This document shows positions 21,878 through 33,989 of a DNA stretch of 64,000 nucleotides, piece after piece. The notes below the pieces were generated by a model. It was not told the origin of the DNA, did not search any database, and worked only from the letters and a program-made list of their open reading frames with translations. Within the stretch, counting starts at the first letter, position 1, and each line of letters begins with the position of its first letter. Source of the DNA: Eupeodes corollae (Eukaryota; Arthropoda; Insecta; Diptera; Syrphidae); contig NC_079147.1 in NCBI RefSeq assembly GCF_945859685.1, forward strand, positions 133,882,645-133,946,644, read 5' to 3'. The position numbers were made by a program, and so were the translations under genes.

Positions 21878-22600
21878 AAAGGGTGAATTTTTAGCTATTA
21901 TCTTTTTGGCAACACTGGTTTAAATTACTGTCAAACATCTTCAATTTGGTCTACAATTTAACGATAAATCGTCTTACAGACTAAAAACGGTTGCAAATTA
22001 TTGAATTTTTTTTTTATCAAAATGCGTGCTCTGTTAAGAAAGTTCTTCTCACGCTTCTTCCATTTTATGGTCAGTTTAGTCGAGCCGATTTTGAAGTGAA
22101 TATCAGCCAGAAGCATTGCAAGACCTACCAATGCACCCAGAAAAAGTCACAGTTTGGTGCGGTTTATGGGCTGGAGGCATCATTGGACCATACTTTGTCA
22201 AAGACGATGCTAATCGTAACGTAATTGTGAATGGTAAGCGCTACCGTGAGATGATATCCAACTTATTTTTGCCCAAAATGCCAGAGCTTGACTTGCATGA
22301 CATATGGATTCAACATGATGGTGCCACATGCCACACAGTACGCTCAACAATGGACTAATTGAGAGGCGAGTTCTTTAAACACTTTAGTTCACGTTCGGGA
22401 CCGGTCAATTGGCCACCTAGATCGTGTGATTTAACGCCTTTAGACTATTTTTCGTGGGGCTATGTTAACGCTTTAACTGACGCATTTGAAGCATTGAAAT
22501 GTTGGCAAGAGTATGACAAAATTGGACAAAGCGGATGGACCATTTGAGGCGCAGTCAAGGTCTACATTTGCATGAAATAGTCTTCAAACATTAAATTATA
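21878..22600 (+). mobile_element. Mariner relic, DD41D (rosa-like), with partial 5' end
   Basis: It begins at AAAGGGTGAATTTTTAGC, an end typical of this mariner group. The N-terminal piece RLQIIEFFFYQNACSVKK and FYGQFSRAD follow, then an internal deletion, then KVTVWCGLWAGGIIGPYF and DIWIQHDGATCHTVRSTMD. After an in-frame stop, LRGEFFKHFSSRSGPVNWPP and RSCDLTPLDYFSWGY follow. The spacing from the Asp in HDG to the Asp in PLD is 41 residues (stop included), DD41D. Both of those Asp residues are kept, but the stop and the deletion kill it. Confidence 0.85.
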
Positions 22601-22609
22601 TTGACCGTA

Positions 22610-25400
22610 CTATCGATTCAAACAAAGATTTCATCCATTTTTTTAATTTGATGTATTTTTTTTTTGAAAACTTTCCTATAGTTTTTACAAAAGCACTCTT
22701 AAGTTATTGCATGTTCATGTATCACATTTATCAAAAAAGAATAGTTTAAAATAACACCAACCTTGAGCGAAATTCAATAGAACACGCAAACAAAACCTTT
22801 GTTTTAAAAAAAAAGTAAAAATACCAACACCTAATCCTTAAACAAATGTACGCTCCAACATTTTTTTTAAATTTTGCTCTTAAAATGTCAGAATTGCTAC
22901 AAGAATACATTGCAAAAAAAAACAAGTTAGAAGTCAGTTTCATTCAACCGAGATCTAAAATTCCTAGGACTCAAAAATGAGTTTAAACCGAGTTCTATAG
23001 ACATGATTAGATGTGAAGAAATGCTAGAGTTCTTAATATTTTTTAAAAGTGGGTAGATAAATCGGAAATTTCTAGATCGATTTCTTATTTTATTTTAGAA
23101 CTTCGTCAAGAAATTGGATGTTAATATCTTAATTTTCTTTCAGTAAACAGTTTTCAAGTTATATTTAAGTTTAATTTGCGTAACAGTCAATTTGTATAAC
23201 TTATGATATTTTACAGTAGAGTTTGAGTTCTTATATTTTTTATTTAAATAAAAAGCATAGTTTTTAAATTGTATCTTATGTTTCATTTATTTTCATTGAA
23301 GTACTCGTATTTGCAATTCAAGCAAAATTGACTAAGCTCGTAGAAATAAATATAATCAAGACAAGGTATTTTATTTCAAAATAAACAGGCTAATTATTTT
23401 AAATTTTATTAAGGTCCATTAATATGCTCTAATACAAATCTTACTTCTTAACAGTAAAATTTCTTCTTAACAATAAAATTTCAAAAGAATATTATAAAAT
23501 TACACCTCTCTAATGAAATATGATGAAAATTGAACTTAAGATATTTTACTTTTTCAGTGGAGTTGTATTTATTTATATCCACCATATTTATGGATTTAAG
23601 GGAAATTAATTCCATTTTTAACCTTAAACCAAATATTTGCAAGATAACATACAGATAAAATCATTTGCAATTTTAATAATGTTTGTTTTATCTTTAGGTA
23701 GTTGGATAAAGTTAACTATGTAGGTTAAGTTAAGTCACATAAATAATTGTGATGACCCAAAATTGTGATGAACCAAAATCAAAAGAAATGGAAAATGGTA
23801 TCGTTTTTTTGTGTAAATTGTTAGTTGAAAAACTAAACATTTACTGAAATATTTAAAAAATGTCATGGTCATTAATGTTGGAAGCCTCATGTGGGTGTAC
23901 ATAAATGTAGATTAGAAATATAGGCCACAAAAAAACTAATTCCGTCAATGGAAAGAACATCAATTATTGTGAATAAAAGTTGTTATTTGAAACCCCTCTT
24001 TTCGATCCTTATTATGATGTCGTTGCAGATAATATTATTCCCATTTTTTGTCAAAATTTCTTTTTGGAATATCTTTTACGTTTTATTTGTTCGTCAATAT
24101 TCGTCTGAATGAATAAATGTAATTTCTGTTTTTTGTTAGGCTTTCAAATGGGCTATACATTGTTTCAATGTTAGAAAAGAAAGTTCTTTTGTCAAGGAAC
24201 GCTGGTCGTCATTAATGGCTGACGTACGTACGATGGTATATCCTACGGGGAGTGACACTTCCGGTGAAACACGTTAATTGCCGTTGAACATGACAGGAAT
24301 CAAAGTGGGTGCCATAAGAATTGCTTTACACTATGATGATACGAAGCTTTGCTTTTGCTTTTATCCCATCATGGATCATTAGATTCCTATTTTATTTGAA
24401 ATGGGATTTTTTGGATTATTTCACTTAACAACCTCTTCCAAATAAAAGACGTAGGGGATGTGGGATACGGAATAAATTGCAAAGGCATGATGATTGAAGC
24501 ATTTGTCTTTGAATCTTATTTTTTTGTTTTATAAGTGGTATATAATGTATTTGTGCTGTAAGTTTATTGAATCAGAAAGGAGCAGAAATAATGAATACAT
24601 AAAAAGCAAATTGCTTCTGTTTGCTTTATTTTGTTCTTCTTTTATTTTATTTGTTCCATTCCTTCCCTATCAATGACCAAAAGAAGTATGTACATATTAT
24701 ATACACTTTCGAATATTGCTTTGCTGTTTAAAGCAATTTGACTTTTAACTCTGTTCGATTAAATCAATGTATAGGGGGCTTATATGGAGCTTAACGTAAA
24801 TTTTGTGAATGGAAAAGTATTTGGCGATATCACTGAGAATAATGGATGAAATAACTTATGATAAAATTCCAAAGAGCTTTGTTTGTTATTTATTATTGTA
24901 CTCTGTTCGAAATTCGACAGAAGAAGTTATTAAAATTGAATTCAAGATGAGTAACTTAAATAATAAATCGGTTTAAAATTTACTGATGAGAGAACACATT
25001 AAGATTTTTGTATTTGTTAAAAAAAATGAAAGAAGTCTATTGATTCATCAATAGAATCGTTTGACTATCATCAATAAATTCATGATGAATATTTAGTTAC
25101 GTTTTCTGAAAGCAGCTGAATTGTTAGCAAAGTTTTTTTCATCTTGAAACAAAATTACTTAGATTATTTTTTATAATAAAGTTTAAAAGTAAAGTTATAC
25201 TGATGATAAGAACTGGAAAAAAATGGCGTCCAGTCCACTTACATTTCATAAGATTTCCTGAAAAAATGGCGTTGGTGACTTATGTTAAAAAAAAAACTAT
25301 CTACGCAAGATAAATGTGAAAATAATCCTGCGATGATACAACAAAAAAAAAGGTAGAGTTGGAGTTTAAGTACTTATGGTTTTTATTTATTCCTGCAAAC
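22610..25400. other. Intronic stretch with no recognised feature
   Basis: This is AT-rich sequence. No coding, RNA or convincing repeat feature was seen. A less AT-rich patch at 24180-24310 has no ORF or known motif. Confidence 0.4.
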
Positions 25401-25419
25401 GTCAGACACAACATCACCA

Positions 25420-25640
25420 CCATTTTTCAAATCATACATAGACATCAGATCCTATGAGAAGATTTAAAAATTGTTATTTAAAACCTTTGTTGCACAATCT
25501 GGTGTTCCTCAGGGAAACCATCTTGTCCCTTTTCTGTTCACCATGTCTATTAATGACATGTCGTTTATCTGCGCTCATGTGAAGTTCTCATTTTTCTGAT
25601 GACTTTACCCCATGACGTATAGGAAGGTTAATGTCAAACA
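25420..25640 (+). mobile_element. Non-LTR reverse transcriptase fragment
   Basis: Translation gives KTFVAQSGVPQGNHLVPFLF then TMSINDMSFICAHVKFSFF and, after a frameshift, a degraded DDFTP. These are the SGVPQGSHLGPLLF and YADD-preceding blocks of a jockey/CR1-like LINE. Only this core remains. Confidence 0.72.
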
Positions 25641-25649
25641 CCCACTGTC

Positions 25650-26990
25650 CAGTTTTGTCCATTTTGTTTTCTTTCTTTGTAAAAGAATTGATTGTTATGT
25701 GTGTTAAAGTGTAACAAAAGTTTGGAACCACAAATTATCGACAAAAACATCATTATTGCATGTTACTAACAGATACACATAACCCAGTCTTATAGTTACT
25801 GCTTGAACAATTTTAGAATTACACATATTTTCATTTAATTTTCATAAAACGCCTTGCTCACTCATAATATTTTCCATTTTTACTAACTATAAACTGTTAT
25901 CTATCAAATTGTCGTTTTTGAGCGTTACCAAAATTTTAATTCAAAAATAGTCACCCTTTTTCCGTCTAACAATTTTAAATATCAATCTTATTAAAATATC
26001 CATTCAACAAATTTTAAGGTGCACATAATTGTTTTTATAGTCTAAAATGAAATGGTTCTTTAACTCTGAAATCTAATTTACAAAATTGACAGTAAAATAA
26101 ATTTGATTAAAGTAAAACAAAGATCTTATCCCACTATTGAACTTCACTATTAAACTAAGATAATTTATTTTTACCTTTTCTCCCAAAAACTTTTTCATCG
26201 CCCATTGCAATAATAAGAAAAGAAAAACAAACAGAAAACAAAAATGTCTATCAAAAAAACAACAAATCACCACCATCGAGTTTCTATTAAAACCTTTTGA
26301 CAAAGGTTAAGTATACAAAACAAAAAAAAATCAATGTAAGCTTTATTATCTTTGGGATCTTCAAGAAGAAAGGTTAAAAGTAATCTCGACCTCATTTCTT
26401 AATGAAAACAAAAATCTGACGTCGAAGACCTTTTTCATCATTTGGAATAACACTGTTTTTATGGTGACATATAATATATAATAGTGTTGGTCGTGTCCAT
26501 ACCGAAATTGTACAAAAGGACTAAAATAAAATAACAAGGAAATCTTTCAAAAATGCAAAGAAATATGTAGGTGGGACCCCTACCTTCTATTACTTCACAG
26601 AAGTGGTTAATTTTCTTGTATTTTATTTTTGTTTCGAGTCTCCCAAAGAAATTATTTTTCAATTTTGTGAATAAACTCTTATGTGAACCTTGTAAGATAC
26701 ATTTCAAACCATTTAAAGACACAAAAGTACAAAAAGTATTAGCAGAAGTAGAACAAGTAACTTTATCAAGTAATTCAGATTCACTGATTATTTCATAACA
26801 ATAACTTATACCAAAGCATTGCAGACGGTGGGATCTTCATTACAATACCCAACCAGCATCGTCAATAATCCTAGTTAGATTCATCGCAACGCACATTTGT
26901 GAAATATTCGGGGCAGAAGATTAGCCGTAGTTGGTGTACGCATATTATAACTTTGTCGACCACGACAGCCGAATTTTTCAGTTTTGACTA
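25650..26990. other. Intronic stretch with no recognised feature
   Basis: I see nothing beyond AT-rich sequence. Short open frames here lack homology I recognise. Confidence 0.4.
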
Positions 26991-26999
26991 TTAAACATA

Positions 27000-28560
27000 T
27001 CTTTCACTTCATCTATTTTAAATGCTATTTCCCAATTAAGAGCACCCGGTTGATAGCTAAGTAGGGGAATTCCTAAGACATGGAAGATGGAACTACTTAG
27101 TGAACACCTTATTGGGCTTCTAAGACATATTAGGTACCCAGGCTTGTAAGGAGCGGTTTATCCGGCTCTCCGTCCTTAGAGTTACACCGAGGATCTGGCT
27201 CTAGAGGTTTTGGAATGTGCCGTCAGGGTAACTTCCTGACCACGTAAATATATTAAAGTTGCGAAGCACCAAAAAGCCGTGGATGGGGACGGATTTACTG
27301 ATGACGAACCGAGCAAACGAAATAAGGGCAATGAACTTCGGATATGTACGTGGAATGTAAGATATCTTAGTATTTGGTTTCAACATTGTAAGCGTGCACA
27401 TCAAGACAATTCGCCTCAAAGCTTTTTTTGCCATACAGAGGAGAAAGAGGAAAACACCAAAGACATATTCTTTGACCTCTTGGTAAAGACATTTGAGCAG
27501 TTCCCTGCCTATGACATTAAAATTATCTTAGGAGACTTTAACCCCAAGCTGGGAAGAGATGACATTTTTTGTGGCACAATAAGGAGATATACAGCCTGCA
27601 CGTCACCACCCCCGACAAAGTATTCAGGCTGATCTATTTCGCTGCGAGGCGTTCTGGTTACTAGTACGCAGTTCACGCATCCATAAGGGGACATGGAAAT
27701 CTCCTGATCAACCAACTATCAACCAGATTACTCCAGGGGCCATCATTGACTCAGACCACTACCTCGTTGTAGCCAGGGTAAGGCTACGGATAATCCAATT
27801 GAAGCCAAAACAAGAAAGTACTGTGTAAAGATTCGATGTCAGGCTTTTTCCGATCGAGTCTCTAACAACCTTTTAAGAAGTACTCTGCCTGCATTAAGCA
27901 TTGAAAACCAGTGGGAACATTGTCTTGCAGCCATCACAGTTCCCACCTAAAGTGCTAGGTTTTAAGCTCCCAACAGTGCGAACTACAAATAAAAGCCAGT
28001 AAGCGATCAGGGAAACATCGTGACGCGGAACAACAATTCCGCCTACACTACATCAAAGAAGTGAAAAAGCTATATCGAAACTGAAGTCCAATAAAGCTGC
28101 TAGAGCTTAGGGCTTCGATGTCGAATTATTCATAGTAGCAGGCGACGACTTGGTGGAGAGTATGCAAAAACTCTATGCAAAATATAGTCGGAAGAAGACA
28201 TTTCCGATTAGTGGAATCTCAGCATCAATACTCTCTGAATTGCGCAAACTATAAAGGCATCAATCTCCTACATCTGCCGTATTATGTGAACGTCTGAAGC
28301 CGTTCGTCAACTACTTCATAGGTCCATATCAGTGTGGCTTCAGATCAGGAAAGTCCGCCATTGACCAAATATTCACATTGCGGCACATCTTGGAAAAAAA
28401 ATTAACTTCAAATCTCTTTATCGATTTTAAGCTCGCGTATTACTATGGGGAAGAGCACTGTCTAGTTTTGGCATCTCTCTAAAACTTTTCCGTTTGTGTA
28501 GAATGACGATGGAGAATGCACGCTGCTCTGTCGAGGTCGTTACTGTTGTTTCAAATAAAC
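27000..28560 (+). mobile_element. RTE-like LINE relic: 5' region, AP endonuclease and RT start
   Basis: The 5' part (27040-27280) is less AT-rich and leads into an open frame at 27279-27632. This encodes ELRICTWNVRYLS, the start of an apurinic endonuclease domain, then FAYDIKIILGDFNPKLGRDD-like endonuclease sequence (the GDFNxKxG motif). Farther on, in shifting frames, IHKGTWKSPDQPTINQI and IDSDHYLVVARVRLR are the C-terminal endonuclease blocks. AKLKSNKAA-like sequence, then LKPFVNYFIGPYQCGFRSGK and SAIDQIFTLRHILEKK, start the reverse transcriptase. It fades by about 28560 in MENARCSVEVV. Many stops are present. The fragments at 43990 and 51520 belong to the same or a close family. Confidence 0.85.
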
Positions 28561-28569
28561 ATCATGCAC

Positions 28570-31180
28570 TTGCGCAGGATAAAAAGTACTGTTTTCAATT
28601 TGTGGAATATCCCAAGAACAAATATTTAAATTTTTGTTTAAAGGTGATTTTGTTGCTGGTCATTTTGCTTTTTATTTTCTACAACTTCGATTGTTGACCA
28701 TTTATTCTACTCTTTGAGAACAAAACTAATTCCTATAGGATTTTTTTTCACAAATTCACAAATTTAATTTAGCAAATAAAACTTTATTCGTAAAATAATT
28801 AAATAATTGCCCTTAAGTTAATATAATTAAAATCATTAAAAAATAAGAAAAAGAAACCACTAGCAGTAGTTTTAAAGCAGTTTAAGAATATGACTGCAAA
28901 TATATGTACATATTTGTGAATGCATGTACATCAGTTTTAAAATTAAATTCCTAGATACTTGTACATACTTTTAGTTTTAATATTTTTTAAAGCAAACCAT
29001 CGCAGTCGCCAGGCCCAGACCGCTCTCGCTTTAGTTTCATTCATCTAGGTCTCATCTCGATGATAATAACTCCCAGCTCTAGTAATCATAAAACCAGTAA
29101 AAGTAAAATTTCATAAAAAGCGTAAATCCAATATGTTAAACGTGTGTCGTTTAAAAATGAGGTTATATTTCATATGCACGTGTTCCTGTTCTATTCAATA
29201 ATTTTGAAAATATCGCTTTCCTACATTTTCCAGTAGTAGAATGACTGTGTTTAGTGTTTATATTCCATGGATTTTGTTTAACGAATATCTTAACAATAAA
29301 ATCAAACCATCCAACTCCTCCCGTTTAATATACGAAAAAAAACTCAAAAAAGCAAGCTCATTGGAATTTGAAAATGGAATAATACTTTCTTTTCTCATGG
29401 TTCGGCTTCCAATCATTTATTTACTTAATAAATATCTATCTATTCAATGTCTTATCCCCGCATCGGATTTTCCTTATACACATAGGTAACCAAATATCTA
29501 CCGTAAAAATGTATCTCATTAATTGAAATAACACATAAGGCATTACATTCTTAAGAATACTGATACACAAAGGATATAGGTATACTCGTATATACTGTTT
29601 CAAAAATATTCATCATCCCACCCAGTTGGAAACATGCTCCCCCCCATTGTATACAACATCATTCATTTTCCACGATATTAGATCACGTTTCGTGTTCACG
29701 TAGCGACTTTTCGATTTCAGATTCGTTATCTTTTCTAACAGGAACAACGAACGACGTCGACGACGACGACTACGATGAGTGGGCGTTCGTTTTCTCGTTA
29801 CAATTCTATACCTTCAATTTCAATATTTTGTGACGTGCTGTGAAAATTTATCAAGTAAAAATATTTTATACACAAAAAAAGAAAAATAATATTTCTGATA
29901 AACCAAATATAGGTAACATGGTTATTTGCTTTCGTTTCCCAGTTTATTCAGCAATCATTGATGTCCTTATATTTTTGTTTATCCTTAAATGAAAATATTT
30001 ATATATTTATGTTAGTAGATATGTATTTTATACATCAAAAGCGTTGCAAAATAAATGAAAGAAAAATAATATAACATCTGATTACACCAAACAATCGAAG
30101 GTGGTCTTAGCCAGGGAACATTCTTAAGCCCATGACATAAGCGGATTTATTCATAATAATTTGTTCACCGCTTTTACTTTGAGAAAAGGCGGACTTTTTC
30201 AAATGTTTCCTAAAACATTTTCTAAAACATATTTACAAAATTTGCTGTCACAAATTATTAAAAATAAAACCGTACAAGTATTTTTTTTTGAAAATAACTA
30301 TGTTCAAGAAAATAAGATTGTTTTGGAACACAAACTAGAAACAAGAATTTTGAGTCAAATCAAGGTATATTTTTTTTAAACCCGTTCCAAAAGTAATTTT
30401 TGGTTGTTGGTTTGGAATCGTTTTATAATATTAGCTTTTGTAAATTAAAAATATAACCAAGTATTTCATTCATTCCTGCAACAAATATCCTGATGTTTTT
30501 ATCTACTTCAATTCAACTACCTATATATTACGTAGTTTTTAACGTGTTAAACTATGTTTCAAAAAACACGGTGCAAAGTTTCTTTCCTGGATTTGTTCAT
30601 AATGCAGACATTTGTGAGTACTGATATCCGATTGTTCAGATTGATATTAAAAGTTAGTTTGAAAACACTTGTACATCCGTAAATTCGTGATACTTTTTTT
30701 TCGTGGCCAAATATCTCAAGAACCGGCAGAGATACTGACTTTAAATAAATTGTCTTTATAGGTAATGAAACCAAAAGGTCTTCAATTTATACCGAATAAT
30801 TATAAACTCGGAACAAAATTTAATATAAATAAAAACAACTAAAAATCACACCGAACATTTACTAATACAAATTTTAATTACAGACAGAATTATTTTATAC
30901 ATCGAAAATAACGTTTTTGACATCAGTTATGTTTCGAAAAAATTAAAACCTGCACCAAATACTACTCAAAATTGGTAGAAAAATGATGGTCAGTTAAAGA
31001 GTAAAGACCTTCTGAATGCGTGAAAAAGTGCAATACAGTGTTCCGGCGTAGGAGACTAAATTTGGAAGTGTTCGTTTTTGATTATTTTTTTCAATTTTTA
31101 GATGAAGTTTTATGTTTTTTAGTATAACAATTTAATAAATTAAATATTTTCAACTATTTTTTTAAGAAAAGTAGTTTTAT
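28570..31180. other. Intronic stretch with no recognised feature, with a CGACG-rich patch
   Basis: This is mostly AT-rich. A patch at 29690-29830 has a GACGTCGACGACGACGAC word similar in style to the GC island at 17735. Near 30660-30770, words resembling the 172-bp-repeat element (ATATCTCAAGAACCGGCAGA) appear. Confidence 0.4.
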
Positions 31181-31356
31181 TTGCTAAAAAAGGGGTGCCA
31201 ATAATTGGTCCCATATAAAGTAATGATTCAATTATTAGCAAGGGGGTGCCAACAATTCGTGCACTGGGATTAGAATTATTGGAACGGCGAATAATTGTAC
31301 TTTAGAGACTGCCAATATTTGTACCCTGTATCCGTTATACATTTTTGTTTAAATAA

Positions 31357-31551
31357 TTGGGAAAAAAGGCAGAATGGAGAAAAAAGCCGCCAGCAAGCTT
31401 TAACGGAAATAACAAGAGGGTTGATATCCAAAAAGCGGCTAAGGCAAACTTAACAGTTATGTTTTGTTCCAACGCTTTAGGATCAATGTGTGCTCTGATG
31501 ATAATTCATCCTTTTAAGAGAATAAAGGATGAAATTCGGCAAAGTTAGATG
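31357..31551 (+). mobile_element. Pogo/Tigger-like DDE transposase fragment
   Basis: An open frame reads KKAEWRKKPPASFNG and KAAKANLTVMFCSNALGSMC followed by ALMIIHPFKRIKDEI. The second part matches the DDE_1 segment of pogo-like transposases (NVTVMFxxNAxGxxxPPMxIYPYKR). The sequence before it at 31186-31330 has three GTGCCAA/TGCCAAT-type words close together, which may be remains of terminal repeats. Only this piece of the domain is present. Confidence 0.55.
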
Positions 31552-31849
31552 TTATGCAATTTGCTAAAAGTTAAAGAAGTGATTTCTTGATTTTAACCTA
31601 GCGAATTGTTAAGGGATAGTAAGATACTAAAATCGTTTAAAATTATGAGCCAAATTTTCCTACCTAGAATACAGACAGATCTTAAAAGTTGTCTCTTTTA
31701 AAACAACGCCTCTTGATTTTCTTGGAACAGCCATCAAAATTATATTAAAAATGTGTAATTATGGTTATTATGTCTGCAGTAATAAATATTAAACAAACAA
31801 AAACATTGAAACCTTATTATTAAACGAAATAATTGTAACCTCAAATATT

Positions 31850-32750
31850 TTACGAGCATAAAATGATTTTATTTTCAGAACAATTTTTTGCAAGGAAGAA
31901 TCTCGTAAATTTTTTAAAAAATCGAACAAACAGTTTTTTTACCAACAATAAAACCCTAAGAAAAAACAGTACTCAAAATTGGTTATATTGATTTTCGACA
32001 CTTTTAAAAAATAAAAATATTGGCTTTAGATTAATTGTATCTTATAAAAAATATTGTTGTCGACATTCAGTAAAATTTTCAGTCAAATTAAAATAGGAAA
32101 AATTGGTAAAAATTGATGTTCGAGCATTGATATCTCGTGAATAAATGAAGTTATTAGCTACAAAATGATTTCATTGTGTTAAATTTTCTTCGAAAATTTG
32201 TTTTTTTTTTGTTTATGAAAGAAAAATGTTTATGAAAATGAAAATTCTCCTTACCAAAAATAGATTTTAAAATCGAATAATTGCATCATATTGTGACGAA
32301 AAGCGAAACTACAAACAAACAGATCTTTTCATCAGCATCTCTTGTCAGCCCGACTGACAATGAGAGAGAAACGTCATTCTGGTCTTGGATCGCAGGTAGA
32401 GGCAGCGTAATCCGTTTTAGGTTAAATAAATTTTTGTAATGAGGAATTAATAAAGTTTTTGGTTTATTTCCACACTAAGGACAAAATTGTTAATGATTTT
32501 TAGTTAATTTTTTAGAAAAACTCAACTGACAACTTTTGTTGACAAAGCACGAAAGCCTACAAAAACAACAAAAAATGTTGCTATGAATATTTTGTTTAAG
32601 TTTTAAGCAAGACACATCGACAGACGGGATCGGAAGATATCAGCGTGGGTCGCATACAAGCCAATTTTTAATATTGTCTTTTTCCAGTTATACTCGTATA
32701 TCTCAAGAACAAGCAGAGATATCGACTTCAAATACTCTTTTGCAGATAAT
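31850..32750 (-). repeat. 172-bp-repeat element copy, minus orientation
   Basis: On the minus strand the left end is CTTGTATGCGACCCACGCTG then TCCGATCCCGTCTGTCGAT at about 32620-32660. Core-like units continue to about 31850. Beyond the left end, 32690-32750 carries further family words (ATCTCAAGAACAAGCAGAGA) and is interrupted at 32751 by the inverted-repeat transposon. Confidence 0.6.
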
Positions 32751-33983
32751 AGCCGCGTTTTATTATCACCGTGATCTGATCCGGATCAGATCATAATAAT
32801 AAAACAGCATTGGATCATCATATTTTTTATTATTTAAAGTTTGGTAGCAGTGTCAAATTCGTTCTTTCAAAAGTGACATTTCGAAGCAAAACAAATATAA
32901 ACAAATACCCAAAATGGAAGCTGCTGTGGTTGATCGAAGTATTCATTTTAATTTTTATTTCTTTTCTCTATTAAAAACTCTTATAATTTGCAGTTTTTAT
33001 TGGAAAGCGATGAAAGAGAAGAATCAAACAATTCAATTTTATCCCTATTGAATCTTATCGATGATGATTCAAGTTCCAGTTGTAGCTCGACAACTTCTGA
33101 AAATGTGCAAATCACAAAAATCAAAAAATGTTGAAAATACTTTTACATGAGAATTTTTTGAAATCATTCTTTAAATTGAAAATGGTTGTAAGAAACACTT
33201 AGGTGACATAAATTAGAACTCAGAACCGTCTAAACCATCTCAATGAAGAGAGTAGTTTTGAAATGACAGTGGTTTGTATATAACACTTCCAAGAATTTCG
33301 AGAGAAAATCATACAAAATTCTTAAAAGTGTTACATACAACCCACCGTCATTTCAAAACTACTCTCTTCATTGAGATGGTTCAGACGGTTCTGAGTTCTA
33401 ATTTATGTCACCTAAGTGTTTCTTACAACCATTTTCAATTAAAAGAATGATTTCAAAAAATTTCCATGTAAAAGTATTTTCAACATTTTTTTCTGCTGCA
33501 GCTTTCCCGATTTTATTTATGTTTTTTGACATTTAAAGCAGGGTTGCCCATAGAACATTTTGCTCAATGATTTTTTTTTTCCTTTTTTTTGGGGAAAATA
33601 ATACCCATAAATTATGTCAAATATACATTTTTTTGGACTTATTTGAATTTCACCAATTAATTAGTTTTGTTAAAATATCTAATTATTTCATGGATTATAT
33701 ACCAAATAAATAAATATAAAGCTTCTCGCTTTTTATTTAGAAAAAAATATTTTATTTCAGTCAAATTGAAATGTTTATATGGCAATACAGGTTTTATTTA
33801 ATTTGTTTGCAATGATACCAACATTTACATGTGAAATCATAATGATAGAGCGCTCCTTGTTGTGAAAAAAAGAATTAAATTTTGGATCTCAAATTGAGAT
33901 CCAAACACAAAGCAGGATCTTGTGTTGTTGTTGTAATGCATGTAAATCCAAGATCCGGATCATGGTGATAATAAAACGCGGCT
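32751..33983 (+). mobile_element. 1.23-kb inverted-repeat DNA transposon, non-autonomous
   Basis: Both ends read AGCCGCGTTTTATTATCACC inward and continue to TGATC, 25 of 26 positions matching. The flanks (GATAAT before, AATAAT after) allow a 3-bp AAT duplication. Just inside the left end is a perfect 22-bp palindrome (32772-32793, GATCCGGATC centre). A short plus-strand open reading starts at 32914 (MEAAVVDR). After a possible small intron, LLESDEREESNNSIL and DDDSSSSCSSTTSENV follow, an acidic serine-rich N-terminus. The rest of any transposase is replaced by the hairpin described separately. The superfamily is not settled. Confidence 0.75.
33123..33491. repeat. Long hairpin: two ~176-bp inverted arms, 16-bp loop
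   Basis: The left arm (33123-33298) and right arm (33315-33491) are reverse complements with only scattered mismatches and one or two indels. An example is GTTGTAAGAAACACTTAGGT in the left arm and its exact complement in the right. It lies within the 1.23-kb transposon and would fold into a near-perfect double-stranded stem if transcribed. Confidence 0.9.
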
Positions 33984-33989
33984 AATAAT

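Noticed and set aside
20633..23110. Possible long inverted pair (AAATCTCGGTT-like words at both sides of the mariner pair)
   Set aside because: Similarity is limited to about a dozen bases in AT-rich sequence and is likely chance.
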